Below are positions 1-5,848 of a stretch of 6,900 bases of DNA, piece after piece. Source of the DNA: an uncultured Bdellovibrio sp. (GTDB taxonomy: Bacteria; Bdellovibrionota; Bdellovibrionia; Bdellovibrionales; Bdellovibrionaceae). The position numbers and the translations under genes are program-made. The DNA is taken from the NCBI RefSeq assembly GCF_946478835.1, contig NZ_CAMLDV010000174.1:1-6900 (forward strand). The letters are read 5' to 3'. The first letter of the stretch is position 1. Each line of letters begins with the position of its first letter. The notes below the pieces were generated by a model, which had not been told where the DNA came from, searched no databases, and worked only from the letters and a program-made list of their open reading frames with translations.

Positions 1-310
1 GAGCTAAAGCATGCGGAACAACGCGCACGCCATCTTCTTCGCTCCATTGTTTGACAGGGATTTTATCAAAATAAGTAAAGTCACCTGCTTTCATCACATC
101 CATTTTTTGAATGCGGAAGTAAAGCAAGATCGCTTTTTTAATCCATTCGTGAGTGATCCAGCCTTCGGATTTTTTTTCGCAGACACGCAAGCGTCCTGCA
201 TCCAAGCCTTCGATCGTTTCAAAAACGGCTTTCAATTCGTTTGTTGTAAGTAAGTCGACGGTTTTTCCGCCTTGGATGTCTGAATAGATTTGATTCACTT
301 CATTTTGCAT
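1..310 (-). CDS. dapD: 2,3,4,5-tetrahydropyridine-2,6-dicarboxylate N-succinyltransferase, N-terminal part (partial)
   Basis: DapD transfers a succinyl group from succinyl-CoA to tetrahydrodipicolinate in the cytoplasm, the committed step of the succinylase branch of mDAP and lysine synthesis. The frame reads from an ATG at 310 to the left edge with no stop, giving the first 103 residues; the left-handed beta-helix catalytic domain is off-window. I identified it by translating the minus strand. Residues 36-67 contain LDAGRLRVCEK, WITHEWIKKAILLYFRI, and then YFDKIPVK (80-87) and GVRVVPHALA (94-103). These match the helical N-terminal domain of E. coli-type DapD (LDSGALRVAEK, WVTHQWLKKAVLLSFRI, YFDKVPMK, FRVVPPA) in order and spacing. 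The start is fixed by an AGGAG 5 bases upstream. It lies 18 bases downstream of the MpaA-like gene on the same strand, so the two are probably co-transcribed, linking mDAP synthesis with mDAP release. The family call is firm; nothing can be said about the missing C-terminus. Confidence 0.92.
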   Translation of the reverse strand, partial: MQNEVNQIYSDIQGGKTVDLLTTNELKAVFETIEGLDAGRLRVCEKKSEGWITHEWIKKAILLYFRIQKMDVMKAGDFTYFDKIPVKQWSEEDGVRVVPHALA

Positions 311-315
311 AAACT

Positions 316-320
316 CTCCT
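316..320 (-). promoter_or_regulatory. Shine-Dalgarno site of dapD
   Basis: On the minus strand AGGAG lies 5 bases before the ATG at 310. It fills most of the 18-base gap after the mpaA stop codon, so dapD has its own strong ribosome site although no promoter can fit in the gap. Confidence 0.75.
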
Positions 321-328
321 ACAAAAAA

Positions 329-979
329 CTATTTTTCTAAAACTTTAAGGGATTCCATGATGGCAGGAACATGGATTTCAATGATCTTCTCGGCGGAAAG
401 ACCTCTTTCGATTTCGTACGTTAGTGTTGGCATATCGCGCTCAATCCCCGTGTACGTGCCAAGGCAACCTGGAGTTGGGTATCCAATGTCGTCATCAATC
501 TTATAGCCTGTTCTTTGTGCCAAGACTTCGGCTACGGGACGGCAGTTTCCGTTCATATTTAAAACCGGATGCCAGGAGTGCAAAGACAAAATGAAAACAG
601 GTTTTTTATTTTCAAGGTAAGTCATCAGACCTTTGTTTTCATTTTCGCTGCCTGCAAAAGGTCCTGGATGATAGCGTGGAGTTTTTACTTCAGGCGACCA
701 ATCTTTCGTTGGCATATTGCGGTTGAGATCCACGCCGTTGCCATTGCCGCGAGTTTTAAAAATCACACCTTCAAAGTTAAATTGAGGAACCAAAGTGAGA
801 TTGAGTTTGTAAGGAAAAGACTCCATGAATCTTTTTAGAAGTTCCTGGGATGCGATGACCCCTTCAATTTCGTCGCCGTGAACGCCGCCCAGGATAAGAA
901 CCTCCGGGCCTCCATTTGTAAACTCATAGGCGATGACCGGCATGCCTTTGGAAGTGTAAGTAAAAATAGAAGTTTTCAT
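329..979 (-). CDS. mpaA: M14-family zinc carboxypeptidase, murein peptide amidase A type
   Basis: MpaA-type enzymes hydrolyse the gamma-D-Glu-mDAP bond of murein tripeptide in the cytoplasm, releasing free mDAP during wall recycling. The 216-residue product is close to the family's usual size. Visible motifs: GGVHGDE (31-37) with zinc ligands H34 and E37, the arginine/asparagine motif VDLNRN (83-88), third zinc ligand H134 in LSLHSW, GYPTPG (166-171), and TYEIE (187-191) with E189 as likely catalytic base. The order and spacing parallel E. coli MpaA (GTHGDE, VDLNRNFP, SFHD, GYETPG, TAEFP). There is no signal peptide. I chose the ATG at 979 because AAGGA precedes it by 9 bases; a longer frame to 1039 adds 20 unlikely residues (another ATG at 1003) that overlap lysA. 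It is followed at 18 bases by dapD and diverges from lysA. A succinylglutamate-desuccinylase (AstE-like) role is a less likely alternative, because the MpaA-specific GYxTPG and TxE segments are present. Whether the substrate is its own or foreign murein peptide is not visible. Confidence 0.85.
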   Translation of the reverse strand: MKTSIFTYTSKGMPVIAYEFTNGGPEVLILGGVHGDEIEGVIASQELLKRFMESFPYKLNLTLVPQFNFEGVIFKTRGNGNGVDLNRNMPTKDWSPEVKTPRYHPGPFAGSENENKGLMTYLENKKPVFILSLHSWHPVLNMNGNCRPVAEVLAQRTGYKIDDDIGYPTPGCLGTYTGIERDMPTLTYEIERGLSAEKIIEIHVPAIMESLKVLEK

Positions 980-988
980 GACAAAGTA

Positions 989-995
989 TCCTTCT
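989..995 (-). promoter_or_regulatory. Shine-Dalgarno site deciding the mpaA start
   Basis: The minus strand reads AGAAGGA here, with the AAGGA core ending 9 bases before the ATG at 979. The upstream in-frame ATG at 1003 would place this site inside the coding sequence. The conserved M14 fold also begins just after 979, so 979 is preferred. Confidence 0.6.
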
Positions 996-1012
996 TGCGC
1001 CATGATGTTAGC

Positions 1013-1017
1013 AGAGG
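1013..1017 (+). promoter_or_regulatory. Shine-Dalgarno site deciding the lysA start
   Basis: AGAGG lies 5 bases before the ATG at 1023. The earlier in-frame ATGs at 978, 1002 and 1005 have no comparable purine-rich site and would make lysA overlap or abut the divergent mpaA start. Confidence 0.6.
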
Positions 1018-1022
1018 TCGGT

Positions 1023-2198
1023 ATGGAATACATCAACAATGAGTTATGCCTAGGTCCGTTAAAGAAAGCACTCTTGCCTTTGTGTGCGAACTATATGCGG
1101 CCTATCTACGTTTACGACCTTGATTATATCTCGCAAAGATATCAAGCCATGAAAAAAGCGTTGGGAAAGACGCGTCTTTTTTATGCCGTGAAAGCCAATC
1201 CCAATGTGGAAATCCTGCAACATCTCAAAAAATTGGGAGCCGGTGCGGACGTGGTTTCTTTGGGAGAAATCAAACGCGCTTTAGAGAGCGGCTTTACGGT
1301 GCAAGACATCGTCTATAGCGGTGTCGGAAAAACTCGCCATGAGATCACGGAAGCTTTGAAGCTTGGCATTTATCAAATCAATGTGGAAAGTTTGCCGGAA
1401 CTAGAACGCATTGGAATCATTGCTCGGGAGCTCGGAAAAAAGGCTTCGGTGGCTTTGCGCCTGAATCCTGATATTGATATTAAAACTCATCCGTATATTG
1501 CGACCGGTCTAAAAGACAATAAGTTTGGAATGGAGCTGTCGCTGATTCCGGAACTTATCCAATGCTTGCAAAAGCATACGGGCTCGATCGATCTTGTCGG
1601 CGTGAGCTTGCATTTGGGTTCTATGATGATGGAGTTTTCAGGTTATCAAGAAGCTCTGAAAACTTTAAAAACGATCTTTGTGGATTTGCAAAAAAAGTTT
1701 CCTACATTAAAGCGCTTTGATTTTGGCGGAGGCGTTGGGATTTTCTATGATCGCTTGGATCTGGAGCTTGAAGAAAGTCTTTTGCGTGATTATGCGAAAG
1801 TCACTTTAGATACTTTAAGCGACTTAAACTGTGAATTGCAAAGCGAGCCGGGGCGCTGGCTTGTAGGTCATTGTGGCGTTTTGATTACTCAAGTGCAGTA
1901 CATTAAAAAGACATCAGCGAAGACTTTTGTGGTCGTTGATTCGGGGATGAATCATTTGATTCGTCCTTCATTATACGAAGCCGATCATATGATCAGGCCG
2001 CTCGTAAAAAAATCGGAAAGCATCAAAGCCGATATTGTGGGACCTATTTGTGAGTCGGCAGATTTTTTTGCTAAAGATAGAACTCTGACAAGTATCTCTG
2101 AAGGTGATTTTGTCGCCGTGATGGATGCGGGTGCCTATGGATATTCCATGGCGAGCATCTACAATCTTCAGGAACTGCCGTTAGAGATTTGTATTTAG
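1023..2198 (+). CDS. lysA: Diaminopimelate decarboxylase
   Basis: LysA is a PLP-dependent fold-III enzyme that decarboxylates meso-diaminopimelate to L-lysine, the last lysine step, in the cytoplasm. The 391-residue product is slightly shorter than the common 400-420. Domain order is normal: an N-terminal alanine-racemase-like barrel with FYAVKANPN (PLP lysine K57), HLGS, the phosphate-binding FGGGVGI, then EPGR in the C-terminal part, NHLIRPSLYEADH, GPICESADF (C343, the cysteine supplied across the dimer), and DAGAYGYSMAS with a PLP-contacting tyrosine. GPICESADF and the RPSLY motif favour DAP decarboxylase over arginine or ornithine decarboxylases. The ATG at 1023 is chosen for its AGAGG; a longer frame begins at 978. 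HLGSM replaces the frequent HIGSQ, a conservative oddity. It is divergent from mpaA (43 bases between starts), and its TAG overlaps the ddl TAA by 3 bases in the tail-to-tail orientation. I see no clear terminator after it. Confidence 0.93.
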   Translation: MEYINNELCLGPLKKALLPLCANYMRPIYVYDLDYISQRYQAMKKALGKTRLFYAVKANPNVEILQHLKKLGAGADVVSLGEIKRALESGFTVQDIVYSGVGKTRHEITEALKLGIYQINVESLPELERIGIIARELGKKASVALRLNPDIDIKTHPYIATGLKDNKFGMELSLIPELIQCLQKHTGSIDLVGVSLHLGSMMMEFSGYQEALKTLKTIFVDLQKKFPTLKRFDFGGGVGIFYDRLDLELEESLLRDYAKVTLDTLSDLNCELQSEPGRWLVGHCGVLITQVQYIKKTSAKTFVVVDSGMNHLIRPSLYEADHMIRPLVKKSESIKADIVGPICESADFFAKDRTLTSISEGDFVAVMDAGAYGYSMASIYNLQELPLEICI

Positions 2199-3220
2199 TT
2201 ATAACGCTCTAAAGCCCAACGCAATTGCAGTTCAATAAAATCAGTCATATTGATTTTTGCTTCGGCAAGTTGCTGCGGAATAAAAGAAGCCTTTGTGAGT
2301 CCCGGAAGAGTGTTGGTCTCTAAATAAATAATTTCATCATTTGCACAAAGAATCACATCAGTTCTGGTGTAACCATAGCAGTTCAGCGCCTTGTGTGCCT
2401 TCATGGAAACTTCTTGCAAGGCCTTCATTTGCTCAGGCTTTACTTCTGCCGGAGTGATTTCAGTGGAACCCTGACCCAGGTATTTTCCGCTGTAGTCAAA
2501 GTTACGTCCGGACTGCATGATCACTTCGGAAGCCGGTAAGGCTTGGTGGCCTTGCGGTGTTTGCAGAATTCCGATGGTGCATTCGCGACCGACGATAAAT
2601 TTTTCTGCCAAATACGGAGTTTCTGGTTTTTTAGAAATTTCCTTGATCGCGTTTTCTAAAACAGATTCGCTATCAACAATAAATAAACCAATGCTAGAAC
2701 CATTCGCTGTCGGCTTTAAAACGATTTTTGAATGGCGTTTGAAAAATGCACGAAGAGCTTCAAAGCTTTCTGCCGATTTTGGATTTACGGAAAGTTCGTC
2801 GGTCGTTTTAATTCCCGCGGCAGCAACGGCTTTCTTTGCGCGCACTTTATCAAAACAGTCACGGCTGGCCTGAGATCCCGAGCCTGTGAACGGGATGCGG
2901 AATTCTTCAAGTAGGGCTTGCATCTCTCCATTTTCACCTTCAGTGCCGTGAAAGCCCATAAAGACGATATGGTTTTTTAACGAAGGCATCGCTTCTTTTA
3001 AAGTCGAAGCGATTTGTGTTCCTGCCTTCGGAGAGAATTCCTGAGTGAAAGCATCGGCGTGTTGAAGAAGATCCGTTTTTTGAATCTCGTGAATGCTTCC
3101 AGATTTTGTGAGAAACCAGATTTTTGTAAATCCATACTGCTGACACAGATTCTGTGCTGAAGCTGTTGAAACCAATCTTTCATCTGAAGAGCCGCCAAAG
3201 AAGAGAACTGTGTTTTGCAT
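2195..3220 (-). CDS. ddl: D-alanine--D-alanine ligase
   Basis: Ddl is a cytoplasmic ATP-grasp enzyme joining two D-alanines with ATP; the dipeptide is added by MurF to UDP-MurNAc-tripeptide. The product has 341 residues, a normal-to-slightly-long length. Seen: GGSSDER (9-15), HGTEGENGEMQ (91-101), FTGSGSQAS (111-119), KPTANGSSIG (169-178), GREC (211-214), GKYLGQGS (245-252), RTDVI (286-290) and ETNTLPGLT (301-309), which carries the metal-binding acidic/asparagine pair. E14, S175 and Y247 align with the E. coli DdlB triad E15-S150-Y216. The retained omega-loop tyrosine argues for D-Ala rather than D-lactate as second substrate. Oddities are GENG for the usual GEDG and a variable N-terminal half. 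The ATG at 3220 follows the murI stop by one base; GGTAG upstream is a weak ribosome site, so translation is probably coupled to murI. It is the last gene of the block and its stop overlaps that of lysA. Confidence 0.93.
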   Translation of the reverse strand: MQNTVLFFGGSSDERLVSTASAQNLCQQYGFTKIWFLTKSGSIHEIQKTDLLQHADAFTQEFSPKAGTQIASTLKEAMPSLKNHIVFMGFHGTEGENGEMQALLEEFRIPFTGSGSQASRDCFDKVRAKKAVAAAGIKTTDELSVNPKSAESFEALRAFFKRHSKIVLKPTANGSSIGLFIVDSESVLENAIKEISKKPETPYLAEKFIVGRECTIGILQTPQGHQALPASEVIMQSGRNFDYSGKYLGQGSTEITPAEVKPEQMKALQEVSMKAHKALNCYGYTRTDVILCANDEIIYLETNTLPGLTKASFIPQQLAEAKINMTDFIELQLRWALERYN

Positions 3221-3221
3221 A

Positions 3222-4028
3222 TTATAAATCTACCACGCGGAACTCATCCGCTTTAACAGGTTTTAAAATTCGATGAGCCACCTCTGTAAAATGCACAGAG
3301 TGATCCGTCGTCATGAGATCAATATGACGATTTTCATTGGACGTATTTTTCCCTAAACGCCCTTGGCTGAAATCGTGGTTGAGCCATCTCGCAATGGCTT
3401 CGCCGGAATCCACGAGTTCAATGGAAGAGCCCGTCACACGCGCGATGGAATTTTTTAAGATCGGGTAGTGTGTGCAACCCAAAATCAAAGTATCGATATG
3501 ATTTTGTAAAAGAGGACTGAGATAACGAAACACAATAAGATTCGTCACCGGATCTGAATCCCAACCTTCTTCCGCCAAAGGAACAAAAAGCGGACAAGCT
3601 TGATCAAAAACTTGTGCCTTGGAATTCATCTCCATGATTTTTTTCGTATAAGCTTGGCTATTGATCGTGGCTCTTGTGCCAAGAACACCAATGCGACCTG
3701 TTGGAGAAACTTCCAAAGCTCTTTGTGAGCCGGGTTCAATCACATTGTAAATTGGCAAGCCATCAAACTCATGCTCTGTCAGTTGGCTTGAGGCCGTATT
3801 GCAGGCAATAACGATCGCTTTGACGTTTTGTTTTTCAAGAAACTGAATATTCTGTTCAGAATATTTGCGAATTGTCTGTGGGGATTTCGACCCATAAGGA
3901 AGGCGAGCGGTGTCCCCCAAGTAAAGAAAATTTTCTTGGGGGAATTGCAAAGCAAGTTCTTTGAGAACGGTGAGACCACCGATCCCAGAATCAAACACGC
4001 CGATGGGTCGAGAATCTGAATTCGACAT
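3222..4028 (-). CDS. murI: Glutamate racemase
   Basis: MurI interconverts L- and D-glutamate without a cofactor, supplying D-Glu for MurD in peptidoglycan precursor synthesis. The product has 268 residues, a typical length. It shows both halves of the Asp/Glu racemase fold: IGVFDSGIGGLTVL near the N-terminus (D13, S14), GDTARLPYG (38-46), the first catalytic cysteine C76 in ACNTAS, and the second, C185, in GCTHYP with H187. VDSGEAIA (206-213) is also family-typical. Both cysteines are present, so racemisation rather than a one-base activity is expected. The ATG at 4028 lies 2 bases after the stop of the IMPDH/GMPR-family gene, with only a weak purine-rich site, and its own stop is one base before ddl. 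This spacing indicates one transcript with translational coupling, putting D-Glu and D-Ala-D-Ala supply under common control. A strong inverted repeat sits in its codons 29-39 (see 3914-3942). Confidence 0.95.
   Translation of the reverse strand: MSNSDSRPIGVFDSGIGGLTVLKELALQFPQENFLYLGDTARLPYGSKSPQTIRKYSEQNIQFLEKQNVKAIVIACNTASSQLTEHEFDGLPIYNVIEPGSQRALEVSPTGRIGVLGTRATINSQAYTKKIMEMNSKAQVFDQACPLFVPLAEEGWDSDPVTNLIVFRYLSPLLQNHIDTLILGCTHYPILKNSIARVTGSSIELVDSGEAIARWLNHDFSQGRLGKNTSNENRHIDLMTTDHSVHFTEVAHRILKPVKADEFRVVDL
3914..3942. repeat. Nested inverted repeat inside murI
   Basis: CCCCCAAG at 3914-3921 is matched by CTTGGGGG at 3935-3942, an 8-bp perfect stem around 13 bases. The interior also contains a 14-base perfect palindrome, AAGAAAATTTTCTT, at 3924-3937. 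The two foldings share bases and exclude each other. It encodes the conserved PQENFLYLGD part of MurI, so it may be only a by-product of codon choice. There is no T-run, so it is not a standard intrinsic terminator. Confidence 0.6.
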
Positions 4029-4030
4029 TC

Positions 4031-5080
4031 TTAAATTCTTACCCCGTGCGCACGAGACTCGGCAACACCATTCGCTGACATCTCCATAAAGAGAGCTTTC
4101 TCACGAATTTCAGCAATAGTAGTCGCGTTAACGTAGCTCATTCCAGAGCGAATTCCGCCCGCAACTTCAAGGATCACATCTTTCACGTGTCCTTTAACAT
4201 TCACTTGAGTGGATTCTCCCTCTGGAGCCATTCCTTCTGGAACGCCACCGCGCCAAGAATCTTGAGCAGAACGAGAAGCCATCCCACGGTATTGTTTCTT
4301 ACCGTTTTTGATTTCTCCCGGAGTTTCAATAGTTCCAGAAAGCATGCTTCCAAGCATCACTGTGCTTGCGCCTGCTGCGAAAGCTTTCACCATGTCGCCT
4401 GATGTACGGATACCACCGTCAGCGATCACAGGCACACCATAGCTGTCTGCGATTTCAGCGCAAAGAGCGATCGCTGTTAATTGCGGAACTCCGCAACCTG
4501 TGATGATACGAGTTGTGCACATAGAACCAGGACCGATACCCACTTTGATTGCGTCAGCACCAGCTTCGATCAAATCGCGAGCGGCGTCTGGAGTGGCCAT
4601 GTTTCCGGCGATGATTTCAACTTGTGGATAAGTGTCTTTAAGCCATTTCAAAGTTTCCATCATTTGGATGGAATGTCCGTGAGCGATGTCGATCGTGATC
4701 AAGTTTACACCCGCATCAATCAAAGATTTTGCGCGCGTCTTAAATTCTTCGCCAACACCGACACTTGCAGAAATATTTTTTACGCCTGCTTCTTTCAAGC
4801 GGCGAGCTTGAGAGGCTTGTTCTTCTGTCGTGATGAAACGGTGAAGAATACCAATGCCACCCAATTGATTCATCGCCAAAGCCATGTCGTATTCAGTGAC
4901 CGTGTCCATGTTGGCGCTGATGATCGGCATCTCGATAGAGATTTTTTTCGTCAATTTAGAAGTAAGATGTGGGTCACGACGAGAACGGATGTCTGAACGT
5001 GCAGGAGTGATAAGGACGTCGTCGAAAGTCAGACCGCGACCACGATTTTTAATATCTTTCCAATTAAACATGAGCGTCAT
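4031..5080 (-). CDS. IMP dehydrogenase / GMP reductase family enzyme lacking CBS domains (guaB/guaC family)
   Basis: The family covers IMP dehydrogenase (IMP to XMP, toward GMP) and GMP reductase (GMP to IMP), both cytoplasmic barrels using a catalytic cysteine. The product has 349 residues: one barrel without the paired CBS domains that bring typical IMPDH to about 490. Seen: [10 protein letters not shown] (17-26), ANMDTVTE (56-63), DIAHGHS (131-137), AGNMATPDA (158-166), [11 protein letters not shown] (181-191) with catalytic C188, [10 protein letters not shown] (220-229), YRGMASRSA (264-272), GGIRSGMSY (308-316), and an IMPDH-like tail ESRAHGVRI. The flap after YRGMAS is short: [13 protein letters not shown] (278-290) resembles GMP reductase GGVAEYRAAEGKT and has no Arg-Tyr dyad of IMPDH. 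I infer GMP reductase activity is at least as likely, but cannot settle it. The ATG at 5080 has a GAGG 9 bases upstream and overlaps the end of the membrane gene by 17 bases; an in-frame ATG at 5071 lacks a site. Confidence 0.88.
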   Translation of the reverse strand: MTLMFNWKDIKNRGRGLTFDDVLITPARSDIRSRRDPHLTSKLTKKISIEMPIISANMDTVTEYDMALAMNQLGGIGILHRFITTEEQASQARRLKEAGVKNISASVGVGEEFKTRAKSLIDAGVNLITIDIAHGHSIQMMETLKWLKDTYPQVEIIAGNMATPDAARDLIEAGADAIKVGIGPGSMCTTRIITGCGVPQLTAIALCAEIADSYGVPVIADGGIRTSGDMVKAFAAGASTVMLGSMLSGTIETPGEIKNGKKQYRGMASRSAQDSWRGGVPEGMAPEGESTQVNVKGHVKDVILEVAGGIRSGMSYVNATTIAEIREKALFMEMSANGVAESRAHGVRI

Positions 5081-5744
5081 GTTTTCTTACCTCGCTTCTA
5101 TAAATATTGAACAAAATATGAGTTGAAACCAAAAGCAAATAAGTGTCCAGCGCTGACAAGACAAGACTTGCCACCGGTGTTTTCCAAATCAGGCGATACG
5201 AATCAAAAAACGAAGACAGAATCACCGGAACAAAAAGATGGAAAAGTAAAAACACTCCGAGAATTTTAACCCAGTTATGACGAACAATCGATGCTGATTT
5301 TTTAAGCGCATCTTCTTTGCCTTCGTCGTATTTTTGAGAAGAGGTCACAACTAGGGGAACAAGGCTGTATTCAAGAAACTTCCAGATTCCCGGAATAATA
5401 AAAAGCAGTGACCAAAGAAGAGTTTTTCCCCAAGATCTGAGAGTCTCAATGTAAATCTGATTCAGATTCTTTCCTAAAAATTCCCCTAAAGACTTTGTCC
5501 AGCCCGTGAGGGTATTTAGAGAGTAAAGAGCCACGGCCGTGAGAATCACCGGAAAAAGAATGCTCGAGATGATCGAAAGAAAACCAAAGAAGTAAACCTG
5601 ATTTTGGGCTCCGTTTGGGTCTCTGAGTGCATTTTCGATATGAAGATTCAGGTACTGGTCTATGTTGCTCGACAGAACGACCAGGGCGAACAGAGGTAGA
5701 AATACTTTTTTAAAAACCTGTAGGTTTTCGGCGAAAAAATTCAC
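5064..5744 (-). CDS. Polytopic inner-membrane protein of unknown function
   Basis: I do not recognise a specific gene. The 226-residue product has about five strongly hydrophobic stretches (roughly 12-25, 51-76, 107-133, 158-180, 190-213), so it should sit in the inner membrane. LLFIIPGIWKFLEYSLVPLVV (113-133) followed by DALKKSASIVRHNW (145-158) resembles the proline-glycine helix plus amphipathic segment of DUF975/YciC-like membrane proteins; that is a resemblance by eye only. There is no catalytic motif. The C-terminus is charged and probably cytoplasmic. The start is the GTG at 5744, directly after an in-frame TAA, with no Shine-Dalgarno and no later ATG before the first membrane segment. 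A promoter ending a few bases upstream makes a leaderless message possible. It heads the block leading to murI and ddl, and its last codons overlap the next gene by 17 bases, so co-expression is likely. The link to wall synthesis is inference from context. Confidence 0.75.
   Translation of the reverse strand: MNFFAENLQVFKKVFLPLFALVVLSSNIDQYLNLHIENALRDPNGAQNQVYFFGFLSIISSILFPVILTAVALYSLNTLTGWTKSLGEFLGKNLNQIYIETLRSWGKTLLWSLLFIIPGIWKFLEYSLVPLVVTSSQKYDEGKEDALKKSASIVRHNWVKILGVFLLFHLFVPVILSSFFDSYRLIWKTPVASLVLSALDTYLLLVSTHILFNIYRSEVRKHDAHV
5089..5093 (-). promoter_or_regulatory. Shine-Dalgarno site of the IMPDH/GMPR-family gene
   Basis: GAGGT on the minus strand, 8 bases before the ATG at 5080, lies inside the last codons of the membrane-protein gene. 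It supports 5080 over the in-frame ATG at 5071, and means ribosomes finishing the first gene can restart on the second. Confidence 0.55.
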
Positions 5745-5751
5745 TTAAGTA

Positions 5752-5780
5752 TTTAGATCGTGAAACCAGAGGGGAGTCAA
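5752..5780 (-). promoter_or_regulatory. Sigma70-like promoter of the membrane protein-murI-ddl operon
   Basis: On the minus strand TTGACT (5780-5775, 5 of 6 to consensus) is followed after exactly 17 bases by TCTAAA (5757-5752, 4 of 6). Transcription should start about 7 bases later, near 5745, right at the GTG at 5744. It lies in the only true intergenic spacer of the window and points into the four-gene block. The -35 box overlaps a GAGTC/GACTC dyad. Confidence 0.5.
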
Positions 5781-5797
5781 GCGGACTCTTGCCAAGA
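5774..5797. promoter_or_regulatory. Possible operator: two adjacent dyads in the divergent spacer
   Basis: GAGTC (5774-5778) and GACTC (5784-5788) form an inverted repeat around 5 bases. It is followed by TCTTG-C-CAAGA (5787-5797), a second palindrome with one central base. The first dyad covers the -35 box of the minus-strand promoter, a position where a repressor could act. No known operator consensus is recognised, and short dyads arise by chance. Confidence 0.3.
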
Positions 5798-5837
5798 ATC
5801 AAAGCTAATTTAAACCGATAAGCGGCATAATACTAAT

Positions 5838-5843
5838 AGGAGG
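5838..5843 (+). promoter_or_regulatory. Consensus Shine-Dalgarno of the NmrA-family gene
   Basis: AGGAGG lies 5 bases before the ATG at 5849 and is the strongest ribosome site in the window. It decides for 5849 over the ATGs at 5861 and 5864. A CATAAT at 5825-5830 could be its -10 box, but I find no matching -35, so its promoter is unresolved. Confidence 0.8.
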
Positions 5844-5848
5844 CCGTT

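Noticed and set aside
11..253. An 80-residue plus-strand frame at the left edge
   Set aside because: It is the antisense shadow of dapD, whose minus-strand translation matches a known family along its whole visible length.
569..838. An 89-residue plus-strand frame inside mpaA
   Set aside because: It is antisense to the conserved zinc-binding enzyme, with no recognisable domain and no Shine-Dalgarno.
329..979. The M14 enzyme as a substitute succinyl-DAP desuccinylase beside dapD, since AstE-type desuccinylases are also M14
   Set aside because: The motif set (VDLNRN, GYPTPG, TYE) follows MpaA closely rather than AstE; neighbourhood with dapD alone is not enough.
978..1022. Longer N-terminus for lysA beginning at 978
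   Set aside because: The added 15 residues have no ribosome site, overlap the mpaA start, and the ATG at 1023 has an AGAGG at proper spacing.
2237..2257. AAAATCA-N7-TGATTTT hairpin, considered as a lysA terminator
   Set aside because: The stem is nearly all A/T, there is almost no T-run beyond it, and it lies inside ddl coding sequence. It is too weak to call.
4481..4996. A 171-residue plus-strand open frame opposite the IMPDH/GMPR-family gene
   Set aside because: It lies fully antisense to a well-conserved enzyme, its composition is unlike a real protein (many H, R, F and C), and it has no ribosome site. It is a shadow frame.
5789..5830. TTGCCA and CATAAT as a promoter for the NmrA-family gene
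   Set aside because: The spacer between them is 30 bases, far too long, and no better pair was found at 16-18 bases.
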